From Halocaridina rubra (taxonomy: Eukaryota > Arthropoda > Malacostraca > Decapoda > Atyidae), in assembly GCA_037179515.1 (NCBI GenBank), contig JAXCGZ010005228.1, positions 1 to 10,000 on the forward strand: DNA of 10,000 nt, read 5' to 3'. Under the pieces are notes generated by a model. That model saw only the letters and a program-made list of their open reading frames with translations, did not search any database and was not told the DNA's origin. Positions 1 through 8,519 of this stretch are shown here, one piece after another. Made by a program: the position numbers and the translations under genes. Numbering within the stretch: position 1 is the first letter of the stretch; each line of letters begins with the position of its first letter.

Positions 1-26
1 CTTTCCCGTAAGCACAATTAGGTAAT
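1..26 (+). mobile_element. 3' terminus of a CR1-like (family C) element, rest outside window
   Basis: The first 26 bases match the 3' end of element C at 7911-7936 almost exactly: the TTTCCCGTAAGC arm followed by one ACAATTAGGTAAT unit and then an AC tract. The same motif closes the two minus-strand copies near 8076-8115 and 8431-8468. It is therefore the end of a plus-strand copy whose body lies upstream of the window. It carries one tail unit and a G in 'GTAAGC', like C and unlike D and D'. Confidence 0.8.
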
Positions 27-162
<136 letters not shown>

Positions 163-171
163 TTAGCTATA

Positions 172-1747
172 GTGGCAGTGGGAGGGGTTCAATGGCCAGT
201 AATGGGAGATGAAAATGAGAGAGAGATTACAAGAGAGGAGGTGAAAAGGGCAATATATGAAGCGAAAGCAGGTAAAGCACCTGGAATGGATGGTGTGAGA
301 GCGGAGATGTTGAAAGAAGGGGGTGTGACTGCATTGGAATGGTTAGTGAGAGTGTTTAATATATGCTTTATGTTGTCATTGGTGCCAGTGGATTGGGTGA
401 TTGCCTGTATAGTGCCCCTATACAAAGGTAAGGGAGATATGTATGAATGCAGTAATTTTAGGGGTATAAGTTTGTTGAGTGTGGTAGGAAAAGTGTATGG
501 TAGGATACTGGTTAATAGGATTAGGGATAAGACAGAATATGTGATCGCGGAAGTGCAGAGTGGTTTTAGGAGAGGTAGAGGCTGTATAGATCAGATTTTT
601 ATAGTTAGGCAGTTATGTGAGAAATATTTAGCAAAGGGTAAGGATGTGTATTTTGCATTTTTGGATCTGGAGAAAGCATATGATAGAGTTGATAGAGAGG
701 CTATGTGGAATGTTTTGAGATTATATGGAATCAATGGTAAATTGTTGCATGCAGTGAAGAGTTTGTATGAGGGTAGTAGAGCTTGTGTTAGGGTAGGGAA
801 TGAAGTGAGTGAGTGGTTTCCAGTGAGTGTGGGACTGAGACAGGGATGTGTGATGTCACCATGGCTGTTCAATTTGTATATTGATGGAGTTGTAAGAGAG
901 GTGAATGAGCGAGTGCGTGGTCTAGGTTTGAGAATGGTAGATGGGGATGATAAGAGTGGGAGCTGAATCAGTTGCTGTTTGCAGATGATACTGTGGTGGT
1001 GGCAGATTCAGAGGAAAAGCTGTGCCAGTTAGTGTCAGAATTTGGAATGGTGTGTGAGAGAAGGAAGCTGCGAGTGAATGTGGGAAAGAGTAAGGTTATG
1101 AGGTGTACAAGAAATGAGGATGGCGCTGGATTGAATGTTATGTTGAATGGAGAGACACTTGAGGAGGTTAATCAGTTTAAGTATTTAGGCTCGGTTATAG
1201 CTGCAAATGGTGGAGTGGAAGCAGATGTGTGTCACAGAGTGAATGAAGGATGTAAAGTGTTGGGTGCATTGAAAGGAGTGATGAAGATAGAGGGTTGGAA
1301 ATGAATGTTAAGAAAGTTTTGTATGAGAAAGTGGTTGTGCCAACTGTGATGTATGGATCAGAGTTATGGGGTATGAAAGTAAGTGAGAGACGGAAACTAA
1401 ATGTGTTTGAGATGAAATGCCTGAGGAGTATGATTGGTGTATCTCGATTGGATAGGGTTAGGAATGAAGTGGTGAGAGCAAGAACGGGTGTGAGGAGAGA
1501 AATTGCAGCCAGAGTAGATATGAATGTTCTGAGATGGTTTGGCCATGTGGAAAGGATGGATGATGAAAGGCTGCTGAAAAAGGTGATGAATGCAAGAGTT
1601 GATGGGAGAAATGCTAGAGGGAGGCCTAGGTTTGGATGGATGGATGGAGTAAGGAGAGCCCTGAATGATAGGAGGATGGATGTGAGGGAAGCAAGCGAGC
1701 ATGCTAGGAATAGGAATGAGTGGCGGGTGATTGTGACGCGGCTCTGA
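172..1747 (+). pseudogene. RTE-type reverse transcriptase, two frameshifts
   Basis: The intact protein would copy element RNA into DNA at a nicked target. Three overlapping frames read as one RT: 172-966, about 957-1304 and 1295-1747. Visible motifs in order are KAPGMDGV, NFRGISLL, QSGFRRGRGC, motif A FLDLEKAYD, motif B GLRQGCVMSPWLF, motif C LLFADDTVVV, then NVGKSKVM, and a C-terminal region with VMYGSELW, LRWFGHVERMD and RGRPRFGWMDGVRRAL, ending at TGA 1745-1747. All three catalytic aspartates are present. Each frame change is the size of one missing base, near 950-960 and at about 1295-1304. The GTG at 172 is only the first usable codon after the microsatellite and is not a real start. Codons are G-rich and the frame is otherwise clean, so decay is moderate. 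A related clade cannot be excluded without a tree. Confidence 0.85.
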
Positions 1748-2149
<402 letters not shown>

Positions 2150-2153
2150 TCAA

Positions 2154-2224
2154 CTTAGTCTCTGTAACTGCCACTCTTATCTGCCTTACTGTTGTGAATC
2201 CCATCTTTTAATACTACTGCCTTA
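2154..2224 (-). mobile_element. CR1-like endonuclease N-terminal fragment X, distal piece
   Basis: On the minus strand this encodes the start of an APE-type endonuclease, readable as IHNSKAD-like codons then VAVTETKLS, and it matches element C around 4957-5020. Positions 2179-2224 repeat 4785-4830 in the same orientation with three mismatches. I read this as the downstream part of fragment X, separated from its upstream part (4785-4882) by insertion of element B. It is cut at about 2154 by the CA microsatellite. Confidence 0.75.
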
Positions 2225-2640
2225 AGAACCTAAGAAAAGAAGAGACTGCAACATGCCTATACTGGCGCACACGAGGCACCTCCATTTTTGACTGAAAATC
2301 TCAGCAAGTTAGACATATTCTATTCTACTCTGTTTTGTTTTAATTTAATTTTCCTTTTTTTATGATTCTTCAACTAATAATAATTAGCATTATTTTTTAT
2401 TATTTTTTTTGGGGGGGGGATTTTTGCCCTTCGACAAACACTTGCAGGTCCGTTAGCCTTCATTGGGTCGTTGTCTACTAGTGTTAGTTCTCCTTGCCAA
2501 CTTTTCTGCCCAGCCAGATGGGGAACGTGTGACGCCCCCCTGCCCTACCTGTAACCGCAGTCAGAGGGGGTACTACAGGTACCTAGGCTCAAGTGTAGGT
2601 GCGGGAGTTGCTAAACACAAAGCACTAACCTATTCATACC
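2225..2640 (-). other. 3' UTR of element B, no gene seen
   Basis: No coherent coding frame is visible on either strand. The stretch contains a stem-loop (2547-2580), a T-rich and AT-rich part with a G run (about 2310-2420), and the element's 3' end at about 2225-2285. The AT-rich middle could include an unrecognised small insertion. I cannot assign it further. Confidence 0.5.
2547..2580 (-). other. stem-loop in the 3' UTR of element B
   Basis: ACCTGTA (2547-2553) is the perfect reverse complement of TACAGGT (2574-2580), leaving a 20-base loop. It is the clearest hairpin in the 3' UTR of this element. Any function is inferred. Confidence 0.4.
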
Positions 2641-2912
2641 CACCCTTCAACTGTAATATGTCTGTTTAACCTACATTTGAAGGTGTTAAAGGTATTGACA
2701 TTAATTAAACTACTAGGAAGCCTGTTCTATGTATTATCTACTATTATTACCAAACCAATTTTTACCTATTTTCTTTCTGAACTAAATTTATCAAGTTTTA
2801 ACCCATTATCTCGAGTTCTGGTTTGATCATGAATTTTTAAAACATTATTAATATCACCCTTGTTAATTCCTTAAGACCATTTATACACTTCAATCATATC
2901 CCCCCCCCTAAA
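2641..2912 (-). pseudogene. decayed C-terminal domain of element B RT protein
   Basis: On minus, beyond the TGA at 2913-2915, the CR1-like C-terminal domain is still readable across frames: DMIEVYKW, then INKGDINNVLKIHDQTRTR, DNGLKLDKFSSERK, and finally an INVNTFNTFK-like end. Several stops and frame changes break it, and a C homopolymer at 2901-2908 lies at the first break. These motifs correspond to the end of the element D protein (GDMVTVFKFLHGYD, GHSLKLRKK, ISIHSFKDR), so this is the expected tail of the same kind of protein. Confidence 0.65.
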
Positions 2913-3809
2913 TCAATGCCTTAGAGAGTGCAGATAAAGTTTTTTTAGCCAGTCTTCATATGATAGATTTCTGACATTGTGCATCATCTTGGTCATTCTT
3001 CGCTGCACTTCCTCCACAGATTCCATTTCTATTCTATAATTGGGTGACCAGAATTGCACAGCATAATCCAGATGGGGCCTAACAAATGCAAGATAGAGCT
3101 GTAAAATAACTTTTTCCGTCTTATTGCTAACACTTCTTGAGATAAATACTAAAATTCTGTTTGCTTTATTTCTGACCGCAGTACATTGCTCTCTTGGCTT
3201 AAGATTACTACTCACAAGAACTCCTAAATCCCTCTCACATCGAGAGCTCATGATTTCATGGTTATTTAGCTTATAAGTCGTATTGTCTATTATAGTACCC
3301 ATCTTTACTACTTTACATTTTTCAACATTAAATTCCATTTGCCACTTCTCTGACCATTCAAATAATTTACATAGATCGTCTTGTAAAGCATGAATGTCTT
3401 CTTCTCCATTTATTATTCTGCCAATTTGAGTGTCATCTGCGAATTTACTTAGGTTACTACTGATATCCGAGTCCAGATCATTTAGATATATGATGAATAA
3501 TAGAGGACCAAGTACCGAGCCTTGTGGTACCCCGCTAGTAACTGATCCCCACTCCGATTTTTCTCCATTTATGCAAACCCTCTGTTTCCTGTCCTTTAAC
3601 CATTCGTTGATCCATCTGAGAACATCTGTTCCGTGATCTTCAAGCTTTTTAACTAGTCTTTTATGAGGAACTCTATCAACAGCTTTACTAATATCTAGAT
3701 ATACTGTATCGTATTCTTTGCTACTATCTACTGCCTCGTAAATGTCTGAGTAAAAAGACAGTATGTTTGTAAGACACGAAAAACTCTTCAGAAACCCATA
3801 TTGTGAGTT
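2913..3809 (-). pseudogene. CR1-like reverse transcriptase core, element B
   Basis: An uninterrupted frame of 298 codons runs from just after a TAA (3810-3812) to a TGA (2913-2915). There is no ATG before 3338, so it is a surviving piece of a longer protein. Visible in order are QYGFLKSFSCLTN, motif A VYLDISKAVDRVPHKRL, motif B SVTSGVPQGSVLGPLLF, motif C KFADDTQIG, the LFEWSEKWQMEFN segment, ERDLGVLVSSNLKP, AFVRPHLDYAVQFWSP and the VQRRMTKM segment. The catalytic aspartates are intact (A is KAVD rather than KAFD). These motifs are typical of the CR1/L2 group. The protein would carry out target-primed reverse transcription. The same frame is lost upstream and downstream, so the copy is dead. 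Confidence 0.85.
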
Positions 3810-4346
3810 TTATCAGTGTGTAATTTTAGATGTTCCCTTATTTGCAATGATGGATTCTAGAATCTTACCCACTGTTGACTTTAAGCTTACATGGCTATAA
3901 TTTTTCTTTTTAACCCGATCTCCTTTTTTTGAATATGGGTACCACATCTGCCAATTTCCACTCTTTGGGTACCAATCCCAATTTTATTTAATTATTAAAT
4001 AGTGCAGTTAGTGGACAACTATGCTCCTTTAATACTCTAGCATAAATTTCATCAGGTCCCGGAGATTTATGAGCCTTTAATTTATCAAATTTTTTTTTAT
4101 TACATCCTCCCTCGTAATATTTATTGTACTAAGTATATTATCAGGACTGTCTGTGTATATGAATTCCACCTATGGAATATATTCCAAGTTTTCATTGGTA
4201 AAAACAGATAAGAAATATTAATTTAAACATCTACACATCTCTGCATCATCATCCGTGATATGACCCTTGGTCCAACTTTTTCCTTAAATTTAGTCTGATA
4301 GTGTTGATAAAAACCTTTAGGAGGATCTTCAGCTTCTCCTGCTATT
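3810..4346 (-). pseudogene. decayed N-terminal RT region of element B
   Basis: Fragments of the RT N-terminus are readable on minus in shifting frames: PPKGFYQ near 4320, then SPGPDEIYARVLKEH near 4060, VPKEWKLADVVPIFKK near 3960, and decayed sequence down to 3812. Several stops and small indels separate them, including a T homopolymer at 4088-4096. It links the linker segment upstream with the RT core downstream. Confidence 0.65.
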
Positions 4347-4619
4347 TTAACTGTGTAGTTTCTTTTCGACTCTAATTTTTTTTTTTTTTGTAACTTCCCT
4401 GTTTAACTGTATATATTGCTGCCTCAACTGCCATTCACCTCTTTTGAGTCTCCTGTATATTCCTTTTTTAAAGCCTATAAGATTTGTTATTCTGTTGTCC
4501 ATCCATTTAGGGTCATTTCTTCTTGATTTGAAATGTTTTATGGGAACATATCCTTTCTGAATATTCTTAAGAGTTGTGAAAAATTTTGTATATTCTTCAT
4601 CCAAGATTGATCTCATCAC
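4347..4619 (-). pseudogene. endonuclease-RT linker segment, element B
   Basis: The minus frame of 90 codons includes YVPIKHFKSRRNDPKWMD, a basic stretch and LRQQYIQLNREVTKKKK. A W-M or W-F motif followed by many K and R residues is typical of the region between endonuclease and RT in CR1-like proteins. The T homopolymer at about 4378-4388 on plus marks a slippage-prone break after it. The upstream part (4620-4784 on minus) shows a degraded DFNFRARDFEGLKTKLS-like stretch that belongs to the same linker. Confidence 0.65.
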
Positions 4620-4784
4620 ATGCTAATCCTTGACCCCCTTCTTGGACTAATCTGCTACCTGCGATCTGACCTGCTGGATTAACTGCCCACCTCTGTACTT
4701 CAGAAATCCCTTCCTAGACCTCAATAGATAATTTAGTTTTTAGACCCTCAAAATCTCGTGCTCTAAAGTTAAAATCTGCTCTAA

Positions 4785-4882
4785 ATCTGCTTTACTGTTG
4801 TGAATCCTATCTTTTAATTCTACTGCCTTACCAGCTATTCCATTAGCATTTGTGTACAGCAGTCTTAATGAGGCCTCATCCC
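4785..4882 (-). mobile_element. CR1-like endonuclease N-terminal fragment X, proximal piece
   Basis: On minus this encodes ASLRLLYTNANGIAGKAVEL followed by RIHNSKAD, the N-terminal strand and helix of an APE-type endonuclease. It mirrors the start of element C at 4898-4995 (about 88 of 98 positions agree) with a 15-base spacer, so the two form a head-to-head palindrome. Its continuation is found at 2154-2178, beyond element B. Only about 120 bases of X are present in the window. Confidence 0.75.
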
Positions 4883-4995
4883 TTGAAAGAAGATCATGGG
4901 GTGGGGCCTCATTAAGATTGCTGTACACAAATGCTCATGGAATAGCTGGTAAGGCAATTGAAATAAAATATAGGATTCACAACAATAAGGCAGAT
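4785..4995. repeat. head-to-head palindrome, 98-bp arms and 15-bp spacer
   Basis: The left arm 4785-4882 is the reverse complement of the right arm 4898-4995 with about ten mismatches, and 4883-4897 is the spacer. Similarity continues past the arms if element B is ignored, because 2154-2178 matches the complement of C after 4995. The arms are both endonuclease N-terminal coding sequence, pointing away from the centre. Confidence 0.85.
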
Positions 4996-5699
4996 ATAGT
5001 AGCAGTTACAGAGAAGAAGTCAAGTGAGGACATAAACAGTGTCACAGTTTTTCCTAAGGGCTTCAGAATATTAAGGGTTGAAAGATATGAGAGGACTGGT
5101 GGAGGGATAGCACTGCTCCAAAGTGAAAGGTTTCAGGTTGAAGAAACAAACTTTGCTCTAAAAAATGAGTTAGGGAATTTCTTGTTGCTCGCATAAATAC
5201 TGGGTCAGAGAGCATTTTCATAACTGTTGTATATAAATCACCAAGAATCCAACATAGGCTAGAAGTTTATGAGGAAAGTCATATAGGTACTATTAAAGTC
5301 ATAAACTCAGTTGTAAACATTGCACGGGAGAGAAAACGTAGGATTTTGATTATGGGAGATATTAATCATAGAGAGAAAGATTGGCTAAATTTTGACCCAC
5401 ACAGTAGGAAGGACTCATTCGGGGCAAGACTTCTAGATTGCGTACAAGGGAATTTCCTACACCAAGATGGTCTGGAATCAAAGAGGGCCAGGAGTGGGGA
5501 TGAGCCATCGCTACTTGATTTAGTATTCACAGATAATGTGTTGGATACTGAAAAAATTGAGTATGAACCACCAGTTGGAAAGAGTGACCACTGTTTGTTG
5601 TTGATGGTGTATATCATTGAAGATGTTCTTGCTGAAAGTAGAGGTACTGAGAACACGAGGAGGAGCTATCCAATAGGAGATTACATTAAAAATGAATGA
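4898..5699 (+). pseudogene. APE-type endonuclease domain, element C
   Basis: The protein would nick target DNA to prime reverse transcription. Frame one (to 5196) reads SLRLLYTNAHGIAGKAIEI, ADIVAVTEKKSSEDIN, FRILRVERYERTGGGIALL. A one-base frameshift between about 5165 and 5184 moves to the second frame, which reads FITVVYKSP, RILIMGDINHREKDW, DEPSLLDLVFTDN and PVGKSDHCLLL, ending with TGA at 5697-5699. These match the usual order of APE-like motifs: the N-terminal TNA, the E of TE, GDxN, LDLVFT and the catalytic SDH. The common GDFN is GDIN here. The first E motif reads TEKK where related proteins, including fragment X, have TETK. The sequence is clean apart from the single frameshift. Confidence 0.85.
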
Positions 5700-5903
5700 A
5701 CTTTTTGCAGTTATTGACTAGAGGACCTATTTAACAACATATCTGTACAAGAAATGTAAGAGATCTTTTGTGAGGAATATTGGAAGATAGTAGATTGTTG
5801 CATATTTTCCACCAGAATAGGAATTATGCAAGACAGTAATGATTCAATAATTAGTGTAAGAGAGCTAAGGAGTGGAGAGACAAATGCTGGAAGAGGTATA
5901 GGA
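5700..5903 (+). pseudogene. decayed endonuclease-RT linker before the hAT-type insertion, element C
   Basis: No long frame is left. Linker-like pieces are readable in changing frames, such as ELFAVIDW around 5697-5719 and a CW-K-RY segment just before 5896. These resume after the inserted element at 6203, where KRKVINAWETYKRVRNYY follows. The region is the expected spacer between endonuclease and RT. Confidence 0.5.
5896..5903. repeat. 8-bp target-site duplication, left copy
   Basis: GTATAGGA directly precedes the CAGTG end of the hAT-type element and is repeated exactly at 6203-6210 after its CGCTG end. Confidence 0.93.
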
Positions 5904-6202
5904 CAGTGATTCCCAACCTTTACACATTGGAAGAACCCTTGTAATAATTTTTCATATTCCATGGAACTCCTATATTTAGTGTACTAATATATATATTATT
6001 TTTTTAAGCAAAGTTCTTGAGCAACGTAAGTCATATGAAATCTACTATTACATCACATGAGAGTTCACAGTAATAAGTTAATAATGTTATGAGTTACTGT
6101 CATTTTCTAATAGCACATATTTATGTTACGGTTTCTTGCGGGAGCCCTGTTGATGGTCGGTGGAATGCCAGGGTTCCGCGGAACCCCGTTTGGGAATCGC
6201 TG
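5904..6202. mobile_element. non-autonomous hAT-type DNA transposon (MITE), 299 bp
   Basis: The left end CAGTGATTCCCAAC and the right end, whose reverse complement is CAGCGATTCCCAAA, agree at 12 of 14 positions and fit the hAT CAG-N-G consensus. The element is flanked by a perfect 8-bp duplication GTATAGGA (5896-5903 and 6203-6210), the size made by hAT transposases. It contains no transposase frame, so it would have been moved in trans. The interior is AT-rich with a GGGTTCCGCGGAACCC palindrome (6171-6186) near the right end. Removing one target copy and the element rejoins linker coding sequence, which confirms the insertion site. Confidence 0.93.
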
Positions 6203-6210
6203 GTATAGGA
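6203..6210. repeat. 8-bp target-site duplication, right copy
   Basis: This is an exact copy of GTATAGGA at 5896-5903, directly after the right terminal inverted repeat of the hAT-type element. Confidence 0.93.
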
Positions 6211-6317
6211 AGAGAAAAGTCATAAATGCCTGGGAGACTTATAAAAGAGTAAGAAATTATTACCTAAATAAAAGAACAGGTTTTAAAGCTACAGAGAGCA
6301 GATGGAAGCATCACTGA
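6203..6317 (+). pseudogene. endonuclease-RT linker after the hAT-type insertion, element C
   Basis: This frame reads RKRKVINAWETYKRVRNYYL and then FKATESRWK before a TGA at 6315-6317. The basic, aromatic-rich KRVRNYY stretch is the linker that precedes the RT in this family. The frame continues that of the bases just left of the hAT-type element once the insertion and one duplication are ignored. The upstream part of the open frame (from 6123) belongs to the transposon and is not protein. Confidence 0.65.
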
Positions 6318-6440
6318 GACAGATGAAGAGATATGCAGAGAAATGTATGAGTTTCAGTCAATATTTATAGTAGAAAATACCCCCCACCCCCTCAGATTGC
6401 AGAGATAGGAGCTCAGGGGTCGGAATTAGAGAACATCATC
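6318..6440 (+). other. degraded stretch between linker and RT, element C
   Basis: No motif is clearly readable here. It includes a CA/C-rich run (6379-6391). In element D the RT fingers segment begins with LDVHKATGPDD. In C only GPDD remains (from 6447), so bases just before it have diverged or been lost. Confidence 0.5.
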
Positions 6441-7850
6441 TTTTCAGGTCCTGATGATATATCCCCTTATGTACTTAAGAAATGCGCTAATTTAATATCA
6501 GCAGCACTATGTATCATATTTGAAAAGTCGCTGGAGTCAGGGGAGATTTCAAGATGCTGGAAACAAGCGAACGAGGTACCTCTCTTCAAAAAGGGAAGGA
6601 GGGATACGGCTCTAAACTATATCCTTGCTTCCTTGACTAGCATAGTTTGCAAATTATGGAGAAACTACTAAGGAAACATATCTCTCTTCTTTTGAAATTA
6701 TTCAATTTTTTATCAGTGAGACAGCATGGCTTTAGAGGAGGTAGATCAACAGTAACAAACGTATTAGAAGTTTATGATGAGCTAAGCCGAATCTTACAGA
6801 AAAGAGAGGACTGGGCAGATTGCTTATTCCTAGACGTCCAGAAAGCATTTGACACTGTTCCACATGGTAGACTTATTAAGAAGCTGCAAGCAATGGCAAG
6901 AATAGATGGAAATGTCTTGGAATGGATAAAAATTACTAAGAAGGAAGGGAACAGTGTCGGAATAGAGAATAGTTAGTAGTGGAGTTCACAGGGTTCAGTT
7001 TTGGGGCCACTTTTGTTTCATGTATATGTAAATGACTTAGCAGAGTCTGTAAATTCATTCATGAATATGCTTGCAGATGAAGCAAAGATTGTGAAAAAAG
7101 TAAGAAACGAGAACAATGATAGAGAACTTCAGGAAGATCTAAATAGTCTTCATGAGTGGTCAGAAAAGTGGCTAATGAAATTTAATGCTTTAAAATGTAA
7201 GGTAATAAGAATGGGTGCAAGTGGAAGAAGGCCCAAGCTTGACTACTCGGTGGCTGGAGTAGAACTTCAAGAGACAGAGAATGAGAGAGATCTATGACTA
7301 AAGATATCAGCCGATTTGTCTCCAGAAATGCATATAAGAGGCATAGTACGGGCACCATATGCTTTCTTAGCAAATATAAGGGTAACCTTCAGGCACATGG
7401 AAAAGGAAATGTTCAGAAATATTTATGTAACTTATGTGAGGCCAAAGCTTGAATATGCAGCCCCCTTTTGGAATCGGCACTTGAAAAAGTGCGTAGTTAA
7501 GCTGGAAAAATTTGAATGACATGCCACGAAACTGATGCCACAAATACGCAATCCCAGTCATGATGGGAGGCTGAGGGAATTAGACTTACCATCAATCGAA
7601 GCCAAAAGAATGTGGGGGGATATGGTGTCGGTTTTTAAATGCCTTCATGGTTATGACAAGTGGCCAGGGATCAATATTTTGATATGGCTGGCACTAGAAC
7701 TACAGGTCATAGTTTGAAGCTTCGTGAGAAAACTTCTTTGCAGGATGTGAGGAAGTTTTTTTTTTTTGTGTAAGAGTAGTTAATAATTGGAATTCGCTAA
7801 GGGAGGAGGTAGTTAATGCTAATGCTAACTCAAACCATAGTTAATAATAT
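6441..7850 (+). pseudogene. reverse transcriptase and C-terminal domain, element C
   Basis: Aligned by eye to element D, the RT reads SGPDDISPYVLKKCANLIS, FKKGRRDTALN, then after a one-base loss near 6652 MEKLLRKHISLLL, RQHGFRGGRSTVTN and motif A LFLDVQKAFDTVPHGRL. About 22 bases are missing near 6953 relative to D. Motif B has lost one base (VSSGV-HRVQF, 6981-6990). Motif C reads MLADEAKI instead of FADDAKI, so the second catalytic aspartate is replaced by glutamate. Stops follow at 7295-7297 and 7517-7519, where D has G and R, and another shift occurs near 7655. The C-terminal pieces YVRPKLEYAAPFWN, RELDLPSIEA, LKLREKTSLQDVRK remain. A T run near 7757-7768 degrades the end. The copy cannot be active. 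Confidence 0.85.
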
Positions 7851-7886
7851 AAGCACCACTAAATACAAAATGGAACCGATCAGGAG

Positions 7887-7919
7887 ACGGGAATTTACCA
7901 GCTTGGGACTCTTTCCCGT
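7887..7919 (+). other. 3' UTR stem-loop, element C
   Basis: ACGGGAA (7887-7893) pairs with TTCCCGT (7913-7919). The same stem occurs in D' (8108-8140) and D (8463-8495), where an inner GAGC/GCTC stem is also intact. In C the inner stem is lost. It lies just before the ACAATTAGGTAAT tail, a position where the element's RT would bind its own RNA. Confidence 0.6.
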
Positions 7920-7934
7920 AAGCACAATTAGGTA

Positions 7935-8353
<419 letters not shown>

Positions 8354-8354
<1 letters not shown>

Positions 8355-8389
8355 GTGTGTGTGTGTGTGCGCATGCATATCTGTGCGTG

Positions 8390-8431
<42 letters not shown>
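8354..8431. repeat. compound microsatellite between D' and D
   Basis: On plus this is a TG tract (8354-8369), a GCGCATGCATATCTGTGCGTG-like unique stretch (8369-8389), an AT tract (8390-8410) and a GT tract (8411-8431). Read on minus, it is the AC then AT tail of D followed by a second short AC tract, and then the truncated start of D'. Confidence 0.92.
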
Positions 8432-8462
8432 ATTACCTAATTGTGATTACCTAATTTTGTTT

Positions 8463-8495
8463 ACGGGAAAGAGCCCAAAGCTCGTATCTTCCCGT
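8463..8495 (-). other. 3' UTR stem-loop, element D
   Basis: ACGGGAA (8463-8469) pairs with TTCCCGT (8489-8495), and inside it GAGC (8471-8474) pairs with GCTC (8480-8483) around a five-base loop. The same double stem occurs in D' (8108-8140). Conservation in two copies supports a real RNA structure, possibly the RT recognition site. Confidence 0.6.
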
Positions 8496-8519
8496 CTCCT
8501 GATCGCTTCCATTTTATAC

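Larger units (their letters stand above)
2225..4784 (-). mobile_element. CR1-like non-LTR retrotransposon of a second family, 5' truncated (element B)
   Basis: On minus, the element starts inside the endonuclease-RT linker (about 4784) and runs through the linker, RT, C-terminal domain and a long 3' UTR to about 2225. Imperfect 45-46 bp direct repeats (4785-4830 and 2179-2224) bracket it, which fixes both ends. The RT differs clearly from that of elements C and D, for example FADDTQIGRI against FADDAKIVKK, so it is a separate family. The last 60 bases on minus, including GCCTCGTG and a CTTTTCTTAGGTTCTT-like end, resemble from memory a 3' terminus widespread in decapod CR1-like repeats. Confidence 0.8.

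Noticed and set aside
2463..2669. Small plus-strand frame with a signal-peptide-like start and CPTC
   Set aside because: It lies within the 3' UTR of element B on the opposite strand, and nothing supports a separate gene.
3430..3636. Plus-strand frame of 68 codons
   Set aside because: It is the antisense shadow of the element B RT core, which has motifs A, B and C on minus.
4883..4897. Promoter or origin at the palindrome centre
   Set aside because: Both arms are coding sequence of the same endonuclease, which explains the symmetry without a regulatory role.
6123..6202. Possible signal-peptide-like start MLRFLAGALLM
   Set aside because: These codons lie inside the hAT-type element's right end, so the hydrophobic run is chance translation joined to linker sequence.
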